A program made the translations under genes and the position numbers. From the NCBI GenBank assembly GCA_041392305.1, contig JAWKMJ010000007.1, positions 1-64,000 on the forward strand: a stretch of 64,000 bases of DNA. Direction: 5' to 3'. How positions within the stretch are numbered: the first letter of the stretch is position 1; each line of letters opens with the position of its first letter. This document shows positions 9,668-19,403 of the stretch, one piece after another. The notes under the pieces were generated by a model that saw only the letters and a program-made list of their open reading frames with translations, searched no databases and had not been told where the DNA came from. Origin of the DNA: JAGQYP01 sp041392305 (GTDB lineage Bacteria > Bacteroidota > Bacteroidia > Flavobacteriales_D > Crocinitomicaceae).

Positions 9668-10404
9668 GATTTACATTTTTAATCATATTATTTTTCCTGA
9701 TTTCATGTGGGTCAGACATGGAAAAGTATGAGATGATTCAATTTGGGAAGTCCAATGAAAAACCTGATTCTGAAGATGCTCTGTTAGTAAAAATAATTAG
9801 GGATAAGAAAGAGCTGGTTGTCGTTGTTTTTCCTAAAGAGGATAAAGAGCTTACTAAATTAGTTCAAAGTCTGGGCAAAGGAGATTTAATAGAAATAAAA
9901 GTCGATGAACTGGGTGGTTTGAAAAAGGGTGAACGATTGCAGTTACTTGATTTTAAACCCGCGGCAGCGATTGGTGAAGTTATTGATGGATTGGGTGTGA
10001 AATTGGAGGAAAAGGAAAGGGAGCGATTGTTACGCTATTTTTTTAATACGGATGTTGATTATGAATTCAAGAAAGGGGTTTTTGTGCATGAGAAACATCG
10101 CAGTCGAAGTGGTAAAAAGGGAATTAAAAATTCGATTTATAGAATCGCCATGGAATGCGAACTTTTGGATGGAAAAAAAGTATACTCTACTGAGAAATCC
10201 GCAGATTTATTTGAATTTAATAAATCTATGCCAGACCAAGTTACAGAAGGTTTGGGAGTGGTTATGGATATGATGGAGGAGGGGGATGAGTTATGGGCCG
10301 TCGTACCTTCAGCGATTTCTTTCGGAAAAACAGGGATCGAAAAGGTAATTCCACCGGACGAACCGCTAGTGTATAAATTAAAATTGATCGAAATAATAAT
10401 CTGA
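9664..10404 (+). CDS. Lipoprotein with degenerate FKBP-like domains
   Basis: A 246-residue lipoprotein (MRFTFLIILFFLISCGSD, lipobox LISC). The C-terminal 110 residues follow the FKBP plan: VTEGLGVVMDMMEEGDELWA, then VVPSAISFGKTGIEKVIPPD and PLVYKLKLIEI. The N-terminal half (ALLVKIIRDKKELVVVVFP, GDLIEIKVDELGG) looks like a second, more diverged FKBP-like domain. Active-site aromatic residues are poorly kept, so it may act as a chaperone or binding protein more than an isomerase. It overlaps gldI by 4 nt and shares one base with the start of the next FKBP gene. Confidence 0.72.
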   Translation: MRFTFLIILFFLISCGSDMEKYEMIQFGKSNEKPDSEDALLVKIIRDKKELVVVVFPKEDKELTKLVQSLGKGDLIEIKVDELGGLKKGERLQLLDFKPAAAIGEVIDGLGVKLEEKERERLLRYFFNTDVDYEFKKGVFVHEKHRSRSGKKGIKNSIYRIAMECELLDGKKVYSTEKSADLFEFNKSMPDQVTEGLGVVMDMMEEGDELWAVVPSAISFGKTGIEKVIPPDEPLVYKLKLIEIII

Positions 10405-11264
10405 TGAAAAGAATAGTTCAAATAGCACTTTTTGCTTTATTAACGGCATGCAGCACAGAAGGTGTGAAAAAAGAAACAGAGACTCAGGAGCAAGATGCTT
10501 TAGATACCGTGGTGATCGATACCAATATCAAGGTAAAGGATGAACTCTCGGTTCATGTAGATTCCAATTCAACAGAAAAGGAATGGGCTTCCGGATTACG
10601 AATTGTCTGGGAAGAAAAACTGGGTGCTGAAAGGCTTAAAAATGGAGATGTTGTAAAATTGGATTATGTTGGGCGAACTCCGGATGGAAAAATCTTCGAT
10701 TCAAGTAAAAAAATAGGACGTTTTATTCCTGTTCGAATTGGATGGGGAATGTTAATAGAAGGCTGGGATCAGGCCTTAAAAGAAATGGCAACTGGAGAAA
10801 AAGCCAAAATTTCAATTCCTTCTGCACTGGCTTATGGAGAAAAAGGGGATGGGCGCAGGATTGGGCCAAATATGGATCTCAATTTGGAATTAGAGGTAAA
10901 AGAAAAATTGAAACCGGTTTTTGATAGTTCAGGTATTCAGGTTTATATCGTAGAGAAATTTTTGGAAGGAGAAAACCCAAGGCCTGTTGCGGGTCATGAA
11001 AAAATGATGTTCGATTACTGGTCTTTCACAGAAGATGGTAAACGCTACGATTCTTCCTATGAAAAGGGACATGCCTTTGTGTGGCATATTGGAGATCAAA
11101 ACCTCAATTACGGCCTTAGAACCGGATTAATGCAACTCAAAGAGGGCGAATCGGCGTATATTCATGTTCCTTCAGAGCATGGATTTGGCAAAAAAGGATT
11201 GCCAGGGATGGTCGGTCCCAATAAAGATTTGATGTTTATTGTCACGGTTAAGAAAGTGGAGTGA
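10404..11264 (+). CDS. Lipoprotein with two FKBP-type peptidyl-prolyl isomerase domains
   Basis: A 286-residue lipoprotein (MKRIVQIALFALLTACST, lipobox LTAC). Domain 1, about residues 70-170, is a well-conserved FKBP domain (NGDVVKLDYVGRTPDGKIFD, IPVRIGWGMLIEGWDQAL, IPSALAYGEKG). Domain 2, about residues 175-286, is recognisable but weaker (YWSFTEDGKRYDSSYEKGH, GLMQLKEGESAYIHVPSEHG). It is expected to be a periplasmic folding helper anchored to a membrane. The start ATG shares its A with the previous TGA stop. It is the last gene of the nrnA-gldI unit. Confidence 0.85.
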   Translation: MKRIVQIALFALLTACSTEGVKKETETQEQDALDTVVIDTNIKVKDELSVHVDSNSTEKEWASGLRIVWEEKLGAERLKNGDVVKLDYVGRTPDGKIFDSSKKIGRFIPVRIGWGMLIEGWDQALKEMATGEKAKISIPSALAYGEKGDGRRIGPNMDLNLELEVKEKLKPVFDSSGIQVYIVEKFLEGENPRPVAGHEKMMFDYWSFTEDGKRYDSSYEKGHAFVWHIGDQNLNYGLRTGLMQLKEGESAYIHVPSEHGFGKKGLPGMVGPNKDLMFIVTVKKVE

Positions 11265-11362
11265 GTGTAGAATGTAGAATTACGGACCGAGCGATAGCGA
11301 GCTCATTGACTGATAAGGAGATAATTTAGAATGAAGAGTGCAGAGTCTTTTTTTCCTTTTGT

Positions 11363-13081
11363 CTAGTAGCTGTAGTTTAGCTGCAGGAAAATGCTGTATT
11401 GATTTTCGAATTTATTGTTGCTGACAAGTATTTTTTGAAGTAAAGATAGGTTCACCGATAAATTGATTGTACCATATTTTTCATTCCATAATTTTGGTGT
11501 GTAATTAAAACTAAATTGATGACTCAGTAAATGATTTGAGTTTTGCGCTATTTTATTCCAAGCATACATACTTCCCATTCCAATACTTGCATTTTTTTTG
11601 AAAACTTTCTGGTTGTATTTGAGAGAGGGTCCTATATATTGGCTTTGTTTACTAGAATTCTTTTGAAAAATGTGATTTACTGATAGTTGAATATTTGTTG
11701 CTGTACGTTTAAATTGAAGACTATAGCTTAATGTATTTGAGAGAATTGTAGTCGGATCAAGATTTTTGGAAATTCCTGTTCCAAAAATTGACGGCTGTTC
11801 TATTGGGCCCTGATAGTTGGTTGTTTGCGAGAAGTTTGAAATAAAATTGATTAATTGAGGCTGATTGTTTTTACCCATTCTATTCATAAATACCAAGGAA
11901 GCATTTTGATTTGACACATAGATTTTCAAACTGTCAAACTGCTCATTATAAAATAAATCCGTCGGATCCTTGCCGAGAATGAGATTTGAAAAATTGGAAT
12001 AAGATAGTTGTAAGCTCATTTTTTTAGTCAACAAAATGGAATTTTGAAATGAAACGGCTAGTCTTTGAGATTTTGATTTGGATTGATTGGTGAGGTTGTT
12101 GCGCTGGAAGCCCACTTGCATGGATAAAGACCAAACATTTTTAAAGAACTTGCAGTTGGATTTTAAAGTGACTTTTTCGAGATCATTGTTCGTGAAATAA
12201 TTCCCTAAGGATTGAAAATTAGGGTCTATTCTTTCATAAGAAATTCCAAAATTCATATTTTTTAGCTGATAGCTAAGGTCTGTATTAATATAATGAAGAA
12301 TTTGAGTGGAAACATTTTTTTGAATCAAAAAGTCAAAAGTATTCGAATTGTATCCAGCCGTTTCAATTTCTGTGTTTTGCGTTATGAAATTTAAAGCATA
12401 GTCAACCTTTATATTAACTTTTCGAAACACTTTTAAGTCAAGCTTAGTCTCTAAAATAAAATTGTCCATGGGGTGTGTTTTGGAATTGTAGAAAGTCGTG
12501 GGAATGCTATTCTTCAAATCCTTTGCTTTAAATAAAATGAATTCTATACTACTGTTTTTAATCTTTACAAATGCAGATATTGCACCTCCTAATCGCGTGT
12601 AAGTTAATGATCTAACTTGAGTAGAATCGGATCCCGGAAAAACCGATTTATTCAATCGACCGAACATAGCTTTAAATTTAATCTTTTTAAAATTTAACTC
12701 TATTCCTCCTCCTAGAAACGGTCTGCCTTGAATGGTGTTTGATGAAATTGACATCGTAGTTTGTCCAAAATGTCCTTGAAACCATTTATATTTTGGGTCA
12801 ATAGAAGTAATATAGGTGGGTTGCGTGAATTTTGTGCCGTAGTTGGAAAACGAAAATGTGAATGGAATTTGCAAGTCAATTATACTAATATTCAGCCGTC
12901 CTTGGAGATTCCATGAAAGTGGTCTTTGAGTCATTTGGTTTCCATAATTGCTATTGTACGCCATGGAATATCCTATGGAACCGTTTAGTTTGATTGCATT
13001 GTTAGAACCAATCTTTTCTAAATTTTGGCCAATCAGGAGGAAGTAAAATAGAGTGGTGATTGAAGTGGTTACTAGTTTCAT
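11363..13081 (-). CDS. Outer-membrane-type beta-barrel protein of unknown function
   Basis: A 572-residue protein with a short hydrophobic N-terminus (MKLVTTSITTLFYFLLIGQ) and then alternating polar/hydrophobic strands rich in Asn, Ser, Lys and aromatics through to the terminal QYSIFLQLNYSY. A final strand ending in an aromatic residue is typical of outer-membrane barrels. No named family is recognised. It lies 5 nt downstream of the T9SS cargo gene on the same strand, so the two are co-transcribed; pairing of a large secreted protein with a barrel suggests a surface-attached or secretion partner (inference). Confidence 0.7.
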   Translation of the reverse strand: MKLVTTSITTLFYFLLIGQNLEKIGSNNAIKLNGSIGYSMAYNSNYGNQMTQRPLSWNLQGRLNISIIDLQIPFTFSFSNYGTKFTQPTYITSIDPKYKWFQGHFGQTTMSISSNTIQGRPFLGGGIELNFKKIKFKAMFGRLNKSVFPGSDSTQVRSLTYTRLGGAISAFVKIKNSSIEFILFKAKDLKNSIPTTFYNSKTHPMDNFILETKLDLKVFRKVNIKVDYALNFITQNTEIETAGYNSNTFDFLIQKNVSTQILHYINTDLSYQLKNMNFGISYERIDPNFQSLGNYFTNNDLEKVTLKSNCKFFKNVWSLSMQVGFQRNNLTNQSKSKSQRLAVSFQNSILLTKKMSLQLSYSNFSNLILGKDPTDLFYNEQFDSLKIYVSNQNASLVFMNRMGKNNQPQLINFISNFSQTTNYQGPIEQPSIFGTGISKNLDPTTILSNTLSYSLQFKRTATNIQLSVNHIFQKNSSKQSQYIGPSLKYNQKVFKKNASIGMGSMYAWNKIAQNSNHLLSHQFSFNYTPKLWNEKYGTINLSVNLSLLQKILVSNNKFENQYSIFLQLNYSY

Positions 13082-13086
13082 TTGTT

Positions 13087-16000
13087 TTACTGATCGTACA
13101 TTATTGAAATGATCTTTCTGTCGAATTCACTGGTGACTCTCAGGAAATAATACCCTGTAGCGATTTGAAGATTGTCGAGATTTAGGGATATTTGTTTTTG
13201 CAATAATTCAGGAAAACTTTGGTGGTGGAATAATGTTCCAAACTGATCCGTTAGCTCAATTTTAAAATATTGTTTTTTATAAAACTCAATGTCAATATTG
13301 AGACTGGAGGTAGTCGGGTTGGGATACAACTGAATTGTTCGAATTCCGTTTTGATTGTTCAAATTCGCAATTGTTGAGTCCATCTGTAAAATATGGATTA
13401 TTTTAAATCTTTCAATTGAACAATCTTCATAATGGTTTTTCATGAGAATTTTGAACGTACCTGTATCATAGAAGGAAATAATTGGTTTTGGATCTAATTG
13501 TAAAATATCTGGCTGACCTTCAAAACTCCATGCTATACTATCTGGTAAGGGGAAGCAAATGGGATCGATATGGATCGTATCGGATACATAATTTATAGTA
13601 CTAATAAGGAAATTTACTTCTGGTGGAGAACTGTTTTCAGATAATTGAAAATTTGAATTGAAAATACAGTTCAGATTATCTAAAACCCAAACGTTATGAG
13701 CTCCAATACTCAAAGAATCGATTTCTGAATAATTTTCCCATGTAATTGAATCAAGTGAATAGAAATATGGAGAGTTCTCCCCTAATATTTCTATGAATGC
13801 ACTTCCATAATTCGAGTTGCCGCACGGTAAAGAAGTTGTGTATTCAATCAATGGAGGCTGATTGGGTATGATTTGAAATATTTGAGTTCCGTAGCAAGTA
13901 CTATCCAAATTCCAATAAAGTAGATCGATTTGAATAGATTGATCCGTATTGACTACAAATGAAGAATCTGAAGAACCATTGGGCCAATAATAATTTAAAT
14001 AGTCAGAATAAGCTGGGATAGGAGTGATAACTGAGTCTGTGTTTAAACAGATCTTGATTGAGTCATTTTCGAATATGATCTTTGGACTTGCGGTGATAAC
14101 AAGGGAGTCAGCAGAAACACATCCGTTTAGAGAATCTTCAAGTGAAAAATAATATACTCCCGGTTGATGAACATAAGAATTATTACTGTAGTTAGTGTTA
14201 TTTGCGTCAGACCAAATCCCAATTGAAGAAATGCTAAAGATATCGGCAATTAATAAGTTTGAATCGACAGAGCAGTTTAAATTTGGTACAGAATTCAATT
14301 CAAAATAGGGATAAATTTTATCTTCGTGAATCGATATAGACTTGATCCCGATACAACCAGAAAGTTGATTCTTAGCGTACAAAAAGTATGCTCCGGGAGA
14401 ATGAATCATAATGGAGTCTGATAAATTATTGCCTAAACTATCTACCCAGTAGGTCAGATGGTTCGTGTCTGCAGGAAGAGCAATAAAATTCAAAATAGTG
14501 TCCTCGCAATTTATTGTGTCCAAATATCCTGATGAGGGTAGGGTTCCGTACCCAGAAATTTTGAAATCAGGAGGAATGTAGTTTTGAGTTACGATAACAT
14601 AAGAACTATCCGCGCAACCATTTAAAGGATTTAGCGATACTGCAGTATAGGTTCCTGGTTGAGCAACATGTATTGAGTCCAAAATCTGCTGATTTATTAC
14701 ATGCCAATAATTAATTGTATTTGGTGTTGTTGAGCTGCAAATCAATGTTTTAATTGAGTCCTGGCATGTGATTTCAGTATAATTTAAGTTTGTAGAATGC
14801 TGGGGAGTTAAAGTATCAATGCTAATCTGAATTGTATCGTAGTTCTTGCAGCCGTCCACACCTGTGATTTCGTAAACATAACTTCCATTTTGAGATGCTT
14901 CAATCGGGTTTTGATTGAAAAATTGACTTTGAAAATCATACCATCCTTCAGAGACTATTGGAGAAATGGGCTGTCCGAATAAAATTAGAGTGTCATTAAT
15001 ACAAGTGACTGCCGTGTCATTTAGAGCTGAGAATTGAGGTAGGTTGGCTTGACTCAAATATATTGAGGTGGAGTCTGATGTTAATTCTCCACATGCACTA
15101 AATGCTCTAACTGTTAAGTAGCCAGGAGCAAAATTAGAACCAAAATCGATCCAGATATCATTTTTATCCTGTCCAATAAAATTTGCTCCGGCCCCATCAA
15201 TATTGACTCCATTGATTGTTGCTCCTTGCCCTGAGTAAGACCAATGATAGCCACTTGCAAATTTAACGCTATCGATAGCGAATTGCAGGTTTTTGCCAGA
15301 ACAAGCTTCATTTGAAAATGTGGTGAAAGGGGTCATAAAATATGGTTCCATACAAATAATAGCCAGGCCTTGCCGTGGTTCACCATTTAAAGTGGATAGT
15401 TGTGAGGAGGACACAAAAAGGTAATTTTGGGCAATATTGAAATCTCTTTTTGGGTGGTCTAGTGTACTAAATGCGGTAGAATTAACAGAATAACTCCAAT
15501 CAGTGATTATTGAAGCCCCATTGTATTCATATCCATAAATTTGATTGTGACCAGATTGTGACCTAAGAATTTTGGATTTGTAGCAATTTAGGTCTGAAAT
15601 TTCGCCAGATACCGTTGGAAAAGAAGGTAAATTAATGATGTTTCCCTGAAGATCATAAAAGCCAAATTTCATATAGGTATTATGCCTTAAAGCTGTAATT
15701 ATGGTGGAGCTAATCTTGTGGAAACTAGAATAGTAATAAAAAGGTACTGGAGAATTGGCACTTATTAGATTAGGTGAAAAAGTGAGGTCGTTATTTCCTT
15801 GAAGGTCAGTTCTTCCAAAAGCAGTTCCATTTGGAGTAGTTTCTCCAGCTAATAAATAATTGGAATTGATTTTTAGTAGGTCAAAAACCTGAGAGCTACT
15901 TCCGGATGTTGGGGATGCAAAATTTGGATCAAAAGTTTCAGAAGTGAGGTCGTAATGTGCAAGGTTGTAAAAAATAGGAGTTGCAGTGGAGAAAAAAGCC

Positions 16001-16506
16001 CCAGAAATAAGCAAAGAGTCGCCATAGATTTCCAGATCATTTATGCCTGATACTGCGAAAGGAGATGATCCCGATGTGAGATTCCAGTTTTTATTGACAA
16101 ATTCAAAATTGGTTTGTGAAAAATTATACTTTATTTCAACAAGACAGTCTGTGCTTCCAAAATTACCCAAATAAACGGATGTATTTTCACTTATTGAATT
16201 GAAATTTCCTCCAATAAATATTCTGTTTTGATAAACTGCAATGGTCTGAATGTAATCATTGATAGTAAGAATAGGGTCATAGGATTGAACCGCTGTTAAT
16301 GAGCTATTGAGAAAAGCAATATTTGCTCTAGGAATCCCATTTATTGAATTGAAATTCCCTACAATAATATAGGACTCTGTGGGCTTGAAATAAGCGACAT
16401 CAGTTATGTATCCTCCTGGATTTAAATTAAATGGTACACTAGTTAGCTGCTGGGCATAATTAACCAGTGTTAAAAAAAATGTGGTGATTAATATTAGGTG
16501 TTTCAT
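13087..16506 (-). CDS. Large T9SS-exported surface protein
   Basis: An 1139-residue protein with a signal peptide (MKHLILITTFFLTLVNYAQQ), an N-terminal region resembling a beta-propeller (GYITDVAYFKPTESYIIVGN, repeated 'where/what was found' strands to about residue 380), then a series of immunoglobulin/PKD-like segments each carrying a paired-cysteine pattern (VTCINDTLILFG, ITCQDSIKTLICSS, INCEDTILNFIALP). It ends in a T9SS type A sorting domain (TIQLYPNPTTSSLNIDIEF to KIISIMYDQ). Likely a cell-surface or secreted adhesin-like protein; substrate unknown. Its promoter lies inside the divergent gene. Confidence 0.85.
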   Translation of the reverse strand: MKHLILITTFFLTLVNYAQQLTSVPFNLNPGGYITDVAYFKPTESYIIVGNFNSINGIPRANIAFLNSSLTAVQSYDPILTINDYIQTIAVYQNRIFIGGNFNSISENTSVYLGNFGSTDCLVEIKYNFSQTNFEFVNKNWNLTSGSSPFAVSGINDLEIYGDSLLISGAFFSTATPIFYNLAHYDLTSETFDPNFASPTSGSSSQVFDLLKINSNYLLAGETTPNGTAFGRTDLQGNNDLTFSPNLISANSPVPFYYYSSFHKISSTIITALRHNTYMKFGFYDLQGNIINLPSFPTVSGEISDLNCYKSKILRSQSGHNQIYGYEYNGASIITDWSYSVNSTAFSTLDHPKRDFNIAQNYLFVSSSQLSTLNGEPRQGLAIICMEPYFMTPFTTFSNEACSGKNLQFAIDSVKFASGYHWSYSGQGATINGVNIDGAGANFIGQDKNDIWIDFGSNFAPGYLTVRAFSACGELTSDSTSIYLSQANLPQFSALNDTAVTCINDTLILFGQPISPIVSEGWYDFQSQFFNQNPIEASQNGSYVYEITGVDGCKNYDTIQISIDTLTPQHSTNLNYTEITCQDSIKTLICSSTTPNTINYWHVINQQILDSIHVAQPGTYTAVSLNPLNGCADSSYVIVTQNYIPPDFKISGYGTLPSSGYLDTINCEDTILNFIALPADTNHLTYWVDSLGNNLSDSIMIHSPGAYFLYAKNQLSGCIGIKSISIHEDKIYPYFELNSVPNLNCSVDSNLLIADIFSISSIGIWSDANNTNYSNNSYVHQPGVYYFSLEDSLNGCVSADSLVITASPKIIFENDSIKICLNTDSVITPIPAYSDYLNYYWPNGSSDSSFVVNTDQSIQIDLLYWNLDSTCYGTQIFQIIPNQPPLIEYTTSLPCGNSNYGSAFIEILGENSPYFYSLDSITWENYSEIDSLSIGAHNVWVLDNLNCIFNSNFQLSENSSPPEVNFLISTINYVSDTIHIDPICFPLPDSIAWSFEGQPDILQLDPKPIISFYDTGTFKILMKNHYEDCSIERFKIIHILQMDSTIANLNNQNGIRTIQLYPNPTTSSLNIDIEFYKKQYFKIELTDQFGTLFHHQSFPELLQKQISLNLDNLQIATGYYFLRVTSEFDRKIISIMYDQ

Positions 16507-16521
16507 TTAGAATTAATATAA

Positions 16522-16549
16522 TTGCATTGGAATCCTAAATCCAATGCAA
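16522..16549. repeat. Perfect 10-bp inverted repeat in a divergent promoter region
   Basis: TTGCATTGGA (16522-16531) and TCCAATGCAA (16540-16549) are separated by 8 nt. The element fills most of the 47-nt spacer between two divergent genes and overlaps the predicted transcription start of the leftward one. It could be an operator or an mRNA hairpin just before the rightward start codon. Confidence 0.75.
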
Positions 16550-16576
16550 ATATATGAAAACCACCAAAAGAATCAA
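16547..16576 (-). promoter_or_regulatory. Promoter of the leftward T9SS-cargo operon
   Basis: On the minus strand, TTG (16576-16574), exactly 19 nt, then TATATTTG (16554-16547) fits the Bacteroidota consensus TTG-N19-TAnnTTTG. It lies inside the first codons of the rightward gene and predicts a leader of about 35 nt. Confidence 0.75.
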
Positions 16577-19403
16577 CCTATTTTTAATTATTGTTATTTT
16601 TTTTAATTCATTTTACGCTGTAAGCCAGCGTTTTCAAGCATCTGATGAGATTATTGCCTTTTGTGATCAGATTGATCGAGAAATGAGGTATGTTGGAGAG
16701 TTAAACTTAGATAGTCTACCTAGTTTGCCTATTGGGATTCATAAAGATTTTGGTGATTTTGGAATCACTATTGCCATAGATTCGGCCGATTTCCAAGCAA
16801 ATGGAGCCTATTTTGATGCTTATATGGCTCTAGAGATTCCGGGAATGAGGAATAAACTTGCTTTTCGAGCGACACATATTCAGTTCAACCCGAAAGGAGT
16901 TATTGGAGGTGCCCAATCTAAACTCATGCTTGTTTCTGATCATACTATAGAAATGGGGCCAAACATTAGTTTCATCGTACCAGGTGACGGAAGCAATTAT
17001 GTAGAGTGGGATTGCAATGGATTCAAAGCTGTCAATCTCAAAGGTGTTTTTGAGTTTTCCGATAATATTTTTGAGCCAATTGATGGGAACGAAAAGGTTC
17101 AGGCTTCATTTGAAATTTATACAAGTGATGTAAGAAATATTGTAATTACAACATCCATATCCCCTTTTCAACTTAAAGGGAAAAAAGATTTTCAGTTTTA
17201 CATAGACGATGCGGTCATAGATTTAAGTGACGAAAGAAATCCTCAGAATGCCATTTTTCCTGATCACTATTATGAAATTTATCCTGATAACATTAATCTT
17301 TGGAGAGGATTTTACTTGAAAGGAATAGAGATTATTCTTCCCGAATCACTGTCAAAAGGAAGTGAAAGAATTGCAATTGGTGCCAATGACTTGATCATTG
17401 ATAACGCTGGGTTTTCAGGGGAGATTTTTATTAATAACCTACTTACGAGAGAAGAAGGAAGTATGTCTGGCTGGCCGTTTTCCGTAACTCATTTATATGC
17501 AGAATTTGTTTGCAATCAACTTACAGGAGGAGGAATTGAGGGAGAAATACACTTGCCAGCTGTAAAACAATCGGATTTAGCTTATGAGGCTGAAATTAGA
17601 CAGAATGGGGCTGGGGCTTTAGACTACCACTTTCAGGCTGCCTTTACAGATCCTTTAATGGTAGAATCTGCAAGTGCGAAATTTGTGTTGGATCCATCTT
17701 CTTATATAGAGGTTGATATTATTGATGAAAGATTTCTTCCTAAGTTGGTATTAAATGGCAACCTGTCTATTTTGAAGAATAAGACAGAAATAGTGGGAAT
17801 GGGCTTCCAGAATATTACGTTTGTCACTTACGCCCCCTATATCACTGATGGGGTTTTTGAACTAACAACCTCTGGAGATTCCAGTAAAATGGAAAATTTC
17901 AATATTCAACTGGAACGTTTTTATATTCAGTTTTCTGAGACGGCTCCTGTTTTTGGTGCAGATGTTCGCTTGAATCTAGGGAAGAACCCTTCAAACGATG
18001 CCGAGTCAGGGCTGAGTTTGTCCGTTTCTTCTGGTTTTAAGGTTTTCACTAGAATTGTTCAAATTCCTCCATCCGGATTCGAATATTATCCAAAAGCAGA
18101 ATGGGAATATGATCATTTTGAGGTAAGTTCGATTGGTTTGGAACTTAAGACGGGACCGTTGCAAATGCAAGGCGTTCTGGCTTTTAGAAGAAATGATCCT
18201 GATTATGGGGATGGTTTTTACGGCTCGATTTTATTGAAAATTGATCAGGTTTTAAATGAACCTTTATCCGCAACTTTTATGGGGGGTAAGGTTGATGGCT
18301 ACAGGTATTGGTTTGTAGATATTACGGCTCCAATTAAAATTCCATTGGTTGCTGGGGTTCAAATCAATAAAATTAGAGGTGGCGCATCCTATCATGTCGA
18401 AGATACACGATCCAAGGAGCAATTGGTCCAGGCTGCAAATCAAGGTAGTTTTGCTCCTCCAAACGCCTATATTCCAAATAAAGAGGTTGGTTTGAATTTA
18501 AGAGCAGGAGTAGGTTTGGACTGGGCAAATGAAAATGTAGCAAATGCAGATGTACTTTTCTCAATTACATTCAATGCTTCTGGTGGATTACGTGAATTGT
18601 ATTTTATGGGACACATCTATTGTCTGGTGCCCAGATCAGCAAGGTTTTCAGGTAATAACAAAGTGGAGGGGGCAGTATTGGTACATTACGATAATCTTGA
18701 GAAAATTTTAGATGCTCAAGTCGAAGCACATGCCAATTTTTCGGATGTTATTGAAGGAAATCTAAGTTTACACATGTATTTCAGTCCAGATCAATGGTTC
18801 GTAAAATTAAATACACCTTCCAACCCAGCAAATGTAAATCTACTTGATTTTGCCTATATAGATACCTATTTAATGGTGGGTCAGAATTTAGAACCATCAC
18901 TTCCACCTCCACCTGTGGTCATGGATTTAGTAGGAATAGAAACGTCTTCGAGTAGAGATCCAAATGCTATTTTGACTGGAGATGGATTTGCTCATGGTAG
19001 TCGGGTTCAAGTGGGAGGTGAACTTTCAATTGGGTGGCAATCCTTTTCGATTTATGGTTCTTTAGATGTGGGTGCGGGATATGATTTGACCATTTACAAT
19101 TACGGACCTGGTGCACATTGTCAGGATAGAACTGGACCATTTGGAATGCGAGGATGGTATCTGCAGGGGCAAGTATATGCCTACATTGGATTTGCACTTG
19201 GAATAAGAGGAAGGGTTTTCGGAACAGATTACGATATCAAATTACTGGAAGCTTATCTTGCAATGTACTTAGCAGGGAAATTACCAAAACCGACTTACGT
19301 AGAAGGTGGTGTGGGTGTGAGGGCTACTGTAATAGGAATATTTAGTGTTCAATTTCATCTAAATTTCCATTTAGGTGAAGACTGTCAAATTGTTCAATCA
19401 TGA
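16554..19403 (+). CDS. Very large exported beta-rich protein of unknown function
   Basis: A 949-residue protein with signal peptide (MKTTKRINLFLIIVIFFNSF, cleavage probably after AVSQ). I do not recognise the family. The body is a long run of beta-strands with motifs such as GKKDFQFYIDDAVIDLSD, WRGFYLKGIEIILPES and GMGFQNITFVTYAP, and glycine-rich strands near the end (VEGGVGVRATVIG). No T9SS sorting domain is visible. The 3' end overlaps the FN3-protein gene by ATGA (19400-19403), so the two products are made together and probably form one surface or periplasmic assembly. The start ATG is 4 nt from the inverted repeat. Confidence 0.8.
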   Translation: MKTTKRINLFLIIVIFFNSFYAVSQRFQASDEIIAFCDQIDREMRYVGELNLDSLPSLPIGIHKDFGDFGITIAIDSADFQANGAYFDAYMALEIPGMRNKLAFRATHIQFNPKGVIGGAQSKLMLVSDHTIEMGPNISFIVPGDGSNYVEWDCNGFKAVNLKGVFEFSDNIFEPIDGNEKVQASFEIYTSDVRNIVITTSISPFQLKGKKDFQFYIDDAVIDLSDERNPQNAIFPDHYYEIYPDNINLWRGFYLKGIEIILPESLSKGSERIAIGANDLIIDNAGFSGEIFINNLLTREEGSMSGWPFSVTHLYAEFVCNQLTGGGIEGEIHLPAVKQSDLAYEAEIRQNGAGALDYHFQAAFTDPLMVESASAKFVLDPSSYIEVDIIDERFLPKLVLNGNLSILKNKTEIVGMGFQNITFVTYAPYITDGVFELTTSGDSSKMENFNIQLERFYIQFSETAPVFGADVRLNLGKNPSNDAESGLSLSVSSGFKVFTRIVQIPPSGFEYYPKAEWEYDHFEVSSIGLELKTGPLQMQGVLAFRRNDPDYGDGFYGSILLKIDQVLNEPLSATFMGGKVDGYRYWFVDITAPIKIPLVAGVQINKIRGGASYHVEDTRSKEQLVQAANQGSFAPPNAYIPNKEVGLNLRAGVGLDWANENVANADVLFSITFNASGGLRELYFMGHIYCLVPRSARFSGNNKVEGAVLVHYDNLEKILDAQVEAHANFSDVIEGNLSLHMYFSPDQWFVKLNTPSNPANVNLLDFAYIDTYLMVGQNLEPSLPPPPVVMDLVGIETSSSRDPNAILTGDGFAHGSRVQVGGELSIGWQSFSIYGSLDVGAGYDLTIYNYGPGAHCQDRTGPFGMRGWYLQGQVYAYIGFALGIRGRVFGTDYDIKLLEAYLAMYLAGKLPKPTYVEGGVGVRATVIGIFSVQFHLNFHLGEDCQIVQS

